Of a stretch of DNA of 64,000 bases, positions 25,598 through 32,483 are shown piece by piece (positions within the stretch are counted from its first letter, which is position 1; each line of letters starts with the position of its first letter). Below the pieces are notes generated by a model that worked only from the letters and a program-made list of their open reading frames with translations, did not search any database and was not told the DNA's origin. The DNA comes from a virus: IMG/VR virus record IMGVR_UViG_3300037153_000221, positions 1-64,000 of that record; one strand, 5' to 3'. A program made the position numbers and the translations under genes.

Positions 25598-26646
25598 GCG
25601 ACGTTGGCCTCCGGGTCCTCGTTGGGGCGGTGCATCGGCTCGTCGTCGTCCAGATCCTCGTCCATGATGCGCTGGAGATCTTCGGCCATCTCCGGGCGCG
25701 CGGCCAACTGCTCACGCACGGCGTCCCGGACATGGAACTGCTCCTCGGCGAACTGGCGCACCTCGTCGGGAAGCTCGGCGAACGGGTCCAGTCGCAGCAT
25801 ACGGCGGATGTGGTAGTCCACCAACATGCTCTCGCGGACCGTCATGTCGGTCTCGGCGATGAACTGACGCGCCCACTCGTGGTGCTGGTGACGCTCGTAC
25901 TCCTTCGCCGCGCGCATCTTCAGCGCCTCCGGGTACGCCCAGGCGCCCTGGTAGTCGCAGAACGGGTCGTACATGTCGAACATCGTCTGGTACGAGATGC
26001 CGTGCTCGGCCACGCTGTCGTCGTCCAGGTTGCGGTCGGCGATGTGCGACCAGATGTCATGCCAGGCGTAGTCGAAGTCCGGACCCGTGTAGTTCGCGGC
26101 GAACCGGATCGCGTCATCGTTGACGAGCGTCACGCGCGGCTCGTTGGCGTAGAACTTGCCGGTGAGCGCGAGCACGTCCTTGTCGATCTCGACCACGGTG
26201 ATGTGCTCGACGCCGGGCTTGGACAGCAGCGCCGCCACGAGACATCCCAACCCCAGTCCAGTGATAAGCACCCGGCCGTGGGCGTTGACGAACGCATGGC
26301 CGTGCTCGTAGATCTCGGCCGGAGTGTCCGACATGATCGGGATGTAGCCGGGGTGCGGCGAGTCGGCGTCCACCACAGACCCGTCCTCGATGTCCTCCTG
26401 CTCGCCCTTGGTGACCTTGCGAAGCAGCGTCACGTAGTGGCCGGGCGGGATCGTCCGGCGCAGGCGCTCCTCCGTGTTGACGCCACCCTGAGCGATGGCG
26501 ACGGCCTTCGAGCGCCGGTAGTGCTCCTCGGTGATGTCGAAGTGCATGATGCGCCAGCGGCCCACCTCGTCGTCCTCGGTGATGAAGCGGCCGACGCGCG
26601 CAGCTTCGGCCAGGCGGTTCAGTTCCTCTACAGGCAGCGTCGCCAT
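25594..26646 (-). CDS. SAM-dependent methyltransferase-like (spermidine-synthase-like fold)
   Basis: 350 residues from ATG in a TGATG overlap. The Rossmann core has GRVLITGLGLGCLVAALL (glycine-rich SAM loop, about residues 145-162), then HITVVEIDKDVLAL with the acidic residue that ends strand 2, then VTLVNDDAIRF. About 170 C-terminal residues are charged and helical. Substrate is not evident; spermidine-synthase-type and other Class I methyltransferases share this fold. Confidence 0.6.
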   Translation of the reverse strand: MATLPVEELNRLAEAARVGRFITEDDEVGRWRIMHFDITEEHYRRSKAVAIAQGGVNTEERLRRTIPPGHYVTLLRKVTKGEQEDIEDGSVVDADSPHPGYIPIMSDTPAEIYEHGHAFVNAHGRVLITGLGLGCLVAALLSKPGVEHITVVEIDKDVLALTGKFYANEPRVTLVNDDAIRFAANYTGPDFDYAWHDIWSHIADRNLDDDSVAEHGISYQTMFDMYDPFCDYQGAWAYPEALKMRAAKEYERHQHHEWARQFIAETDMTVRESMLVDYHIRRMLRLDPFAELPDEVRQFAEEQFHVRDAVREQLAARPEMAEDLQRIMDEDLDDDEPMHRPNEDPEANVA

Positions 26647-26840
26647 CAGGACTCCATCACGTCGATCAGGTAGTCCTCGGGGCGGATCGTGTACATCCCG
26701 CCCTCCCAGTTGATCTGCACGCCACGATCCACGACCGTCGTGGACTTGACCGTGCCGCGCTCGGTGAAGTCGATGGACGGGCCGACGCACAAGTCGCCGG
26801 GCTGAAGGTCGATGGCGCGCTTGCTTACGACTGTAGTCAT
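26646..26840 (-). CDS. hypothetical protein (64 aa), possible KOW/SH3-like fold
   Basis: ATG at 26840 overlaps the previous stop (ATGA). The sequence (AIDLQPGDLCVG, GTVKSTTVVDRGVQINWEGG) reads like a small beta-barrel, as in KOW/SH3-like domains. No precise family. Confidence 0.5.
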   Translation of the reverse strand: MTTVVSKRAIDLQPGDLCVGPSIDFTERGTVKSTTVVDRGVQINWEGGMYTIRPEDYLIDVMES

Positions 26841-27112
26841 AGGTTCTCCTCGATCTCCTGAAGCTCTACGAGAGCGTTGATGATGACATCGGGCACTGGC
26901 TCGCCCGTGTCGGTGTAGAAGTCGCCGATGCGGCGGATGATGTGCGTCTGGATGGCCAGGCACGCGCGCGAGAAGTCCGTGAACGCCGACAGGTCTCGGA
27001 AGTCCTCGTCCTCGGGTACCAGTTCCTCCATCGTGCGCAGCCAGATGCCGCCTGTGCGCTGGGCGGCGGTGAGCAGCAACTGAAGTCGCTCCAAGCGGTC
27101 GGCGTCGCTCAT
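26837..27112 (-). CDS. hypothetical helical protein (91 aa)
   Basis: ATG overlaps the stop of the RuvB-like gene and the TGA overlaps the next ATG. Mostly helical, acidic C terminus. No family recognised. Confidence 0.5.
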   Translation of the reverse strand: MSDADRLERLQLLLTAAQRTGGIWLRTMEELVPEDEDFRDLSAFTDFSRACLAIQTHIIRRIGDFYTDTGEPVPDVIINALVELQEIEENL

Positions 27113-28242
27113 GCTGACAACTCCATCGCTCGCAAGACTCCGGCATTGGTGAGGAACCGCCCACCGTGGCCGACTTGCAGGTAGCCGCGCTCGATCAAGT
27201 ACGGCTCGACGCGAAGCTGGATGGCCTTGGCGTCACGCGACTTGCCGATGGCGGTCGCAATCGTGGACACCGAAGCCTGGTAGGTGACGACGCCCTGCGC
27301 TGTCTCGCGGCGAGCGTGGTTGAGCAGGAAGACAAGCATCCCCTGCATGTCTGCGGTCAGGCCGTCCGGCGTGACGCCGACGAGATCGTGCAGAACTTCC
27401 AACGCAAGTTCACGGGTAACGTGCGAGTCCGTGAGCATGGCGGCGTTCTTGAGGTAGTTGTTGATCTCGCGCGGCACACCTCGGGAAGCGCGAGCGAACA
27501 CACGGGCGACCGGCTCGCCCATCGCCAGGCCAAGCTGGTCGGCGTTGCGGCGCGCGATGATCGTCATGTCGTCCTCGCTGTAGGGTGCGAGCAGCGGACG
27601 GATCGGGAAGCGGTTGATGAACGCATCGGGCAGCGCACCCTCGTCGGTGGTGGCGCCCATGATGGTGACGTGCGGGAACTGGAGGACGCCCGTGCCGGTC
27701 GGCAGTGTGAAGTCCTCCATCACCGAGAACAGCACCTCCGGCTGCGTGGACGAGTTGCGCCCACGACGATCCATGATCGCCTGCTGGTGCACCTCGTCAA
27801 TGAATAGGATGTCGCCGTCCTGCATTACGCGCGAGAGTTCCAGCAGGGTGTCGGCGCTGATCGGCGCCTCAAGTTGGAACACCCGGCGCCCAAGCTCGTG
27901 AGCGATGACGTGCGCGAACGTCGTCTTGCCGGTGCCGGACCGACCGACGAGCAGGATGTGGTCCATGCGACGGCCACGGGAAACCGCGACTTCAGTCATG
28001 CGCTTGAGCAGCGCCTTGGCCTTCTCCTGTCCGACGATCTGATCGAACGTGACGGGGCGAAGCTCGTTGCCGGAGCGGTCGGCCGTCGAGACCGGCTGGA
28101 TCGGCGCTTGCGGCGCCTGCGGCTTGCGGATCGCGTCGCGGATCGCGCGCGTCTGATCCTTGAAGCGCTCGTAGGCGAGCCAGGCGGGCGTCGTGCCCTC
28201 GTCGCGCGGCTCGTCGGGGTTATCGGTCCAAAGCGGGTTCAC
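27109..28242 (-). CDS. RuvB-like Holliday-junction AAA+ ATPase
   Basis: 377 residues from GTG with GGAGG 4 nt upstream. Walker A GRSGTGKT at 100-107, Walker B ILFIDE ending at Glu150, sensor 1 GATTDEG at 196-202, an arginine (Arg211) in the finger position, and a C-terminal winged helix (YLIERGYLQVGHGGRFLTNA). This is the RuvB order, about the usual length of bacterial RuvB plus a 60-residue N-terminal extension. It would drive branch migration; the phage also has a RusA-like resolvase. Confidence 0.75.
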   Translation of the reverse strand: MNPLWTDNPDEPRDEGTTPAWLAYERFKDQTRAIRDAIRKPQAPQAPIQPVSTADRSGNELRPVTFDQIVGQEKAKALLKRMTEVAVSRGRRMDHILLVGRSGTGKTTFAHVIAHELGRRVFQLEAPISADTLLELSRVMQDGDILFIDEVHQQAIMDRRGRNSSTQPEVLFSVMEDFTLPTGTGVLQFPHVTIMGATTDEGALPDAFINRFPIRPLLAPYSEDDMTIIARRNADQLGLAMGEPVARVFARASRGVPREINNYLKNAAMLTDSHVTRELALEVLHDLVGVTPDGLTADMQGMLVFLLNHARRETAQGVVTYQASVSTIATAIGKSRDAKAIQLRVEPYLIERGYLQVGHGGRFLTNAGVLRAMELSA

Positions 28243-28261
28243 GTCACCTCCAAACGTTGAC

Positions 28262-28281
28262 AGTGTAGCACCGGGCTACAC
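28262..28281 (-). promoter_or_regulatory. TACACT promoter inside a dyad, upstream of the RuvB-like gene
   Basis: TACACTGTC on the minus strand lies 19 nt before GTG. It overlaps GTGTAGC-ACCGG-GCTACAC, a perfect 7-bp inverted repeat (28263-28281) that could be an operator covering the -10 box. Confidence 0.5.
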
Positions 28282-28908
28282 CTCGTGTACAGGGCAGGAT
28301 TCGGTCCAGTCGTGTAGCACTGGACCACCGAATGTATCGGGCATACCGTTGCAGCCCTTGAGCCATTCGGACCAGGCGGTCCGCCACCAGATGCGACCCT
28401 TGCCGATGGCGGCGATGGCGGCGAAGTCCTTTGTGTCGTCGCGGAATTCGTTACGCTGCAACTCCAGTTCAGCGGAGAGGGCGGCACGCTCGGCCTCGGG
28501 CCGCTCGTGAGCCTTGGCGTTCAGGGCGTTCTGCTTCTCGCGCAGTTCAGCCCAGCGCTCCATGTCCACCCTGATATGCGACCAGAACTCGACGGGCATC
28601 GGGTCGCTGGACGCCTGGAGGAGCGGCATGAAGAACCACTCCATGCCGTTCCAGAACAGATCAGCGATGTGGTGCTCGCCGACGAACACCTTGGCGGTGT
28701 CGGCGTCCAGCCAGTGCAGCTTCGGGCGAACTGGAGTCTCCATCTCGGCCTCCGGGTCGGTTGCGGGGAACCACATGCCGCAGTTGGGGCAGTCGATCAG
28801 GCCCTCGTCGTCTGCGACAGCGGTGAACACATGACCGCACCCGACCACGTACAACGGACCGTGGAGCGGGGGCGGCATGTGCGGGGAGTCGGGACAGCGG
28901 AACCTCAT
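28276..28908 (-). CDS. hypothetical protein with N-terminal zinc ribbon (210 aa)
   Basis: ATG at 28908 overlaps the previous stop. Cysteines in FRCPD, VVGCGH and CPNCGMWF (first 55 residues) form a likely zinc site. The rest is helical with many Trp/Glu (WAELREKQNALNAKAHERPE). The last residues (ESCPVHEV) overlap the promoter of the RuvB-like gene. Confidence 0.55.
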   Translation of the reverse strand: MRFRCPDSPHMPPPLHGPLYVVGCGHVFTAVADDEGLIDCPNCGMWFPATDPEAEMETPVRPKLHWLDADTAKVFVGEHHIADLFWNGMEWFFMPLLQASSDPMPVEFWSHIRVDMERWAELREKQNALNAKAHERPEAERAALSAELELQRNEFRDDTKDFAAIAAIGKGRIWWRTAWSEWLKGCNGMPDTFGGPVLHDWTESCPVHEV

Positions 28909-29093
28909 GACGGCTTCTCCGACTCCGGCAATTCGGCGAGCGCGTCGATGATCGCCTCGCGCGGCGTGTCGCCGTAGCCACGACGCTGGTAGCCGTCGTC
29001 CATCGTGATGTGCGCTTCGTACGGGTAGTGCGGGGGGCGGTGGAAGAACACCTCCAGGCGAGCCTGAATGTGCATGGCGACGTGCTCCATCAT
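28905..29093 (-). CDS. hypothetical protein (62 aa)
   Basis: Overlaps both neighbours by ATGA-type junctions. A His-rich beta segment (FFHRPPHYPYEAHITMDDGY) then a helix (REAIIDALAEL). No family recognised; may be a small HicB-like or regulatory fold, unproven. Confidence 0.45.
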   Translation of the reverse strand: MMEHVAMHIQARLEVFFHRPPHYPYEAHITMDDGYQRRGYGDTPREAIIDALAELPESEKPS

Positions 29094-29569
29094 CGCACCC
29101 GCTGGATCGGCGTGACCATGTAGTAGTCATGGCGCGCCGGGAGTCCGCCGTCAGCGTTGCTGCGCAGGATCTCCAGGTGGCACGGCGCCCAGCCCGTGGA
29201 CTTGCCGACGATGAACCGGCGCGTTGCCGACTCGGGCGTGTCCTGGACTTCGACGCGCCAGCCCTCCAGGCCCATCAGTTGGGGCGACTGGGAGTAGACG
29301 GCCTGCTCGTCGGCGTCCTCGCACGCGAGCTTGAGCATTTCGAGCACCGTCATGTAGACGTTCCAGGCGTCGGGCGTGCCGCGATCAACGTCGGGCATCT
29401 CGTCCAGCCACTTCTCGTCCACCTTCAGGCGGCCGACAAGCTCGGCCAGGATGCGCTCGGTGCGCTCGGCGCACACGTCGTAGCCGAGGGTGGTCAGGTG
29501 GTCGCCGTGGTCCACGATGTACAGGCGCTGCTCGTCGTTACAGGTGACGTAGACTTCGAGCTTGCTCAC
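29090..29569 (-). CDS. hypothetical protein (159 aa)
   Basis: GTG start overlapping the previous stop (GTGA). Alpha/beta protein with no known motif; coupled on both sides within a long operon. Confidence 0.55.
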   Translation of the reverse strand: MSKLEVYVTCNDEQRLYIVDHGDHLTTLGYDVCAERTERILAELVGRLKVDEKWLDEMPDVDRGTPDAWNVYMTVLEMLKLACEDADEQAVYSQSPQLMGLEGWRVEVQDTPESATRRFIVGKSTGWAPCHLEILRSNADGGLPARHDYYMVTPIQRVR

Positions 29570-29946
29570 TGGTTCACCTCCAGGGGTGTGTCGATTGATC
29601 GGATGAGCGCGTTCAGCTTGCGCTCCAGGTCGGTAACGCGCGACTCCAGTTCCGTGATGCGCTGGTTGTCGCTGCGCTCGCCGCCGCTCGGAGTGTCCTG
29701 ACGGCGCGCCTTGTCGCGGACGATCTTGATGGTGTAGTTCTCGACCTTGCCGTCCTTGACGTACGGGTCGAAGGTCACCTCGACCACGCCGTTGACGGCA
29801 TCGAACGTCTTGAGCACGTCCGTGATCGGCGTGCCGTCCAACTCGGTGGCGTAGACACGGTAGAGCGTCCAGCCACGACCGCCGCGCGTGCCCGTCTTCT
29901 CGACTTCGACGCGGTTGACGTTGATCTTGCGGGTGGTGCCGCTCAT
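29566..29946 (-). CDS. OB-like protein with coiled coil, paralogue of the gene at 17753
   Basis: 126 residues. Beta-rich module (RGWTLYRVYATELDGTPI to NYTIKIV, about residues 20-75), then coiled coil (ITELESRVTDLERKLNALI, about 95-115). The plus-strand protein at 17753-18211 has the same plan and similar key phrases but a Pro-rich tail. The two may be related subunits. Confidence 0.55.
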   Translation of the reverse strand: MSGTTRKINVNRVEVEKTGTRGGRGWTLYRVYATELDGTPITDVLKTFDAVNGVVEVTFDPYVKDGKVENYTIKIVRDKARRQDTPSGGERSDNQRITELESRVTDLERKLNALIRSIDTPLEVNQ

Positions 29947-30380
29947 GGAGTCTGGTGCTCCTTCGTAGTTGTGACGGGAGTTCCGTCTTGGGCGAATGTG
30001 GTGAACGTGTAGCCGTCGTAGTCCGGCAGGCGCCGGAGTTGACGGTGCACGTAGTGGATCTGCTCCACGCTCAGCGGCGCGGGCCTGTCGGACAGCACGA
30101 TGGCGCCCGGCTTGAGGATTCTGAACTGACCCCACAGCCAGTAGTACATGATGGCCATGTTGCGCTCGTCATCGAAGTTGCCTTCGGCACGGCGCGCGGC
30201 CTCGAACGTGGCCTCGGGGATGCCCGGCTCGCCGTCCATCTCGAAGATGTCCATGAACGAGAAGCCGAACTCGTCCAGCGCGATCTCCTCCAACGGCATC
30301 GCCGCGTCGCACTGGCGCATCACGATGGTGATGGGTTCGAGCGAGTCGGGCGGGTAGGTGGACACGCGCATGACCTTCAT
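29943..30380 (-). CDS. hypothetical protein (145 aa)
   Basis: ATG at 30380 overlaps the previous stop. Acidic (EEIALDEFGFSFMDIFEMDG), with a C-terminal segment suggesting a SAM- or nucleotide-binding-like fold (ILKPGAIVLSD). No firm family. Confidence 0.5.
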   Translation of the reverse strand: MKVMRVSTYPPDSLEPITIVMRQCDAAMPLEEIALDEFGFSFMDIFEMDGEPGIPEATFEAARRAEGNFDDERNMAIMYYWLWGQFRILKPGAIVLSDRPAPLSVEQIHYVHRQLRRLPDYDGYTFTTFAQDGTPVTTTKEHQTP

Positions 30381-30637
30381 GGCGTGTCCGGCCTCTCCGT
30401 GAGCGCGTCGATGCGGTCCTGCGGCACCGTCTTGTCGATCTCGGCGCCGATGGCGTTCAGTAGCCCCTGACTTGCGTCGTGGACTACCGCCCACGCCTCG
30501 TAGCCGTACAGACCGCCCATGTCGGCGTTGGCGAAGGCGCCCTGTCGGGTCAACTCGTCCGGCGTGAGCTTCGCGCCCTCCGGGTGCTCGGACGTGTAGT
30601 CCTCGTCGCTGATGTACAGCACGATCAGGTGCTTCAT
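30377..30637 (-). CDS. hypothetical protein (86 aa)
   Basis: Coupled at both ends. Alpha/beta; begins with a hydrophobic strand (MKHLIVLYISDED). No family recognised. Confidence 0.5.
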   Translation of the reverse strand: MKHLIVLYISDEDYTSEHPEGAKLTPDELTRQGAFANADMGGLYGYEAWAVVHDASQGLLNAIGAEIDKTVPQDRIDALTERPDTP

Positions 30638-30768
30638 CGGTCTCTCCGCATCCAGTCGAGTGCGAGGCAGATGGGGACTGCGATCACGGCGAGCGCCAGG
30701 AACACCACGATGGCCTGGGCGGACTCGTCGTTCAGGTTGAAGATGACGAACACGCGAGCGATCTCCAT
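30634..30768 (-). CDS. small membrane protein (44 aa)
   Basis: ATG at 30768. The helix from AIVVFLALAVIAVPICLAL is a single transmembrane span, followed by WMRRDR. Its ATG is two bases from the previous stop and its TGA overlaps the next ATG, so it belongs to the operon. Confidence 0.55.
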   Translation of the reverse strand: MEIARVFVIFNLNDESAQAIVVFLALAVIAVPICLALDWMRRDR

Positions 30769-30769
30769 G

Positions 30770-30988
30770 TCAGGACTCCAGTTCGGTCTTGGTTTCGCCG
30801 GGCACACCGTCAACCGTCCACGGGCACTTGTCGTCCGGGCGGTCACAGCGGGCGATGGCCGCGCCGGGCCACTGGAAGCCGCCCGCACGACGTTCACGGA
30901 CGATCTCTGCCTTCGTTCGACGGGTAGCACCGACGCGCGGACCGTCGCTGGTGAAGTCGTTGAAGTACACCTCGTGGTAGTGGGCCAT
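30770..30988 (-). CDS. hypothetical protein (72 aa)
   Basis: ATG in a TGATG overlap. Basic N-terminal half, two Cys (RCDRPDDKCPW) near the middle. No family recognised. Confidence 0.5.
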   Translation of the reverse strand: MAHYHEVYFNDFTSDGPRVGATRRTKAEIVRERRAGGFQWPGAAIARCDRPDDKCPWTVDGVPGETKTELES

Positions 30989-31176
30989 CACTTCACCTCG
31001 AACTTGTCGTAGTCGATGCCGACGAGCGTCATCTTGTTGTAGCGACCGGGAAGCCAGTCGCCCGTGAACTCGCGCCGGTCCTTCTTGGTGGCGAAGAACA
31101 TGCAGACGAGATCGCCGCGCTCGGCGACGCCGTACAGCACGTACACCTTCTTCGCCTTCTTCGTCTTGGACTTCAC
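30988..31176 (-). CDS. hypothetical basic protein (62 aa)
   Basis: GTG start overlapping the previous stop (GTGA). Lys-rich N terminus (KSKTKKAKK), then a small beta-rich body. No family recognised. Confidence 0.5.
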   Translation of the reverse strand: MKSKTKKAKKVYVLYGVAERGDLVCMFFATKKDRREFTGDWLPGRYNKMTLVGIDYDKFEVK

Positions 31177-31418
31177 GGCTTCGCTCGCTTTCGTTTCTTC
31201 GCGTCCCTACGTAGGGACTTGAGTTGAGTGATGGTGAGCGCACGGGCAGCGTGCGCCTGCGCCACGTCGTAGTGACGCCTGAACTCGACCAGGCGTGGGT
31301 CGCCGTCGAGATCCAAGGTGGTGACACGGAAGAAGAACGGCCGCGAGTAGCGGCCGTCCTCCTTCACATCGGACACGATGACGCGCCCGATCTTCGTTCC
31401 TTCGGGCGGGATGCTCAT
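31173..31418 (-). CDS. hypothetical protein (81 aa)
   Basis: ATG overlaps the stop of the upstream 323-residue protein. Ends with a Lys/Arg tail (KSLRRDAKKRKRAKP) that suggests nucleic acid contact. No family recognised. Confidence 0.5.
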   Translation of the reverse strand: MSIPPEGTKIGRVIVSDVKEDGRYSRPFFFRVTTLDLDGDPRLVEFRRHYDVAQAHAARALTITQLKSLRRDAKKRKRAKP

Positions 31419-32386
31419 GTCAGCTTCTTCAACTGCTCCTGGAGCATCCGCGCCATGTCGTTGATCTCCTCCTGCTCGTCGCCGAGGATGGAGGCGTACT
31501 CACCGGCACGGCGCTGGAGCGCACGGAACCGGCTCCAGTGGTTGGCGATGACATCGCTTCGGACGGCGCGCTCGCGCTGCTCGGTCCGGAGCTTGCGCAC
31601 CTCCTGCATCGCCTCCTTGATCTCCTCACGGGCGTTGGCCATGTGGTGCCTACGGACCAACTCCCGTTCGCTCGCGCTGTCGGCGAGCGGGACGGCGTGC
31701 AGGTAGGCACGGCCCTTGTAGAGATCGTGCAGCATCTCCGACAGCGCCTCCACCTGCTCGGCGTGCCGTTCGGGGATGAAGTAGATCCCTCCGGCCTTGC
31801 CGCGCAGGTTCTCGCCGGACAGGCCCTCGACCTTGCGGGTCTCGTCGGCCTCGCTGCGGATGTAGTTGCGCACGACCCCTCGCACGCGGGCGCCCGTGAT
31901 CTTCGAGGTGTTCTTGTCGTAGAAGTCCTGGATGGACTCCATCATGCCCAGCACCTCGGGACGCGAGACCCCGCCGAGCGCGTTGTACTTGATCGGGTCC
32001 GTGTCATCGTTCTTCATAAAGATGACGCGCATCGCCTTCGGGTAGTCCACGACCCGCTCGTCCAGGTCTCGCACGACGGTGGAGATCTGGTACACGCAGT
32101 CGTCGGCGCTCTCGGAGATCTGCACCACGTCGGTCTCGTGGATGACATCGCCGACGCGCTTGCGACCCTCCTGCTCGCGCATCGCGCGCTTGAAGGTGTT
32201 GATGGCCTTCGTGTCCTTCGGGGCGAGCGTCGGCGGAAGGCCCGCCTTGGCGAGCGCGAGCTTGAGCGCTCGCAGTCCGACCGACTCGTCCGGCACGCTG
32301 AACCAGGTCAGGTAGCCGAGAGGCTTGATCTTCTTGTCGTCGCTGATGGCGACGACCCCTTCGATGCTCTTGGGCATGGTCGGCAT
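31415..32386 (-). CDS. conserved phage protein of unknown function (about 323 aa)
   Basis: Two starts are possible: ATG at 32386 or in-frame GTG at 32398; AAAGGAG is badly spaced for either. The N terminus resembles DUF6744-like phage proteins (IKPLGYLTWFSVPDESVGLR). The C-terminal third is a long Arg/Glu-rich coiled coil. It is the first gene after the VWA gene's terminator and has its own TACACT promoter. Confidence 0.6.
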   Translation of the reverse strand: MPTMPKSIEGVVAISDDKKIKPLGYLTWFSVPDESVGLRALKLALAKAGLPPTLAPKDTKAINTFKRAMREQEGRKRVGDVIHETDVVQISESADDCVYQISTVVRDLDERVVDYPKAMRVIFMKNDDTDPIKYNALGGVSRPEVLGMMESIQDFYDKNTSKITGARVRGVVRNYIRSEADETRKVEGLSGENLRGKAGGIYFIPERHAEQVEALSEMLHDLYKGRAYLHAVPLADSASERELVRRHHMANAREEIKEAMQEVRKLRTEQRERAVRSDVIANHWSRFRALQRRAGEYASILGDEQEEINDMARMLQEQLKKLT

Positions 32387-32437
32387 GGCCGCGTCCACAC
32401 TCCTTTCGATTCGTACATGGGACTGTAGTTATGGGAC

Positions 32438-32443
32438 AGTGTA
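32438..32443 (-). promoter_or_regulatory. probable promoter (TACACT) of the 31415 gene operon
   Basis: TACACTGTCC on the minus strand about 50 nt before the start codon, overlapped by GTGTA-C-TACAC, an 11-nt palindrome. It lies just after the terminator at 32450-32475. Confidence 0.45.
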
Positions 32444-32449
32444 CTACAC

Positions 32450-32475
32450 GGGGTGGACAGATGACTGTCCACCCC
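32450..32475 (-). terminator. hairpin terminator after the VWA gene
   Basis: A perfect 11-bp stem (GGGGTGGACAG / CTGTCCACCCC) with a four-base loop starts 9 nt after the VWA stop. The minus strand then reads CGTGTAGT, so the U-run is weak. Confidence 0.6.
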
Positions 32476-32483
32476 GGTCCTGC

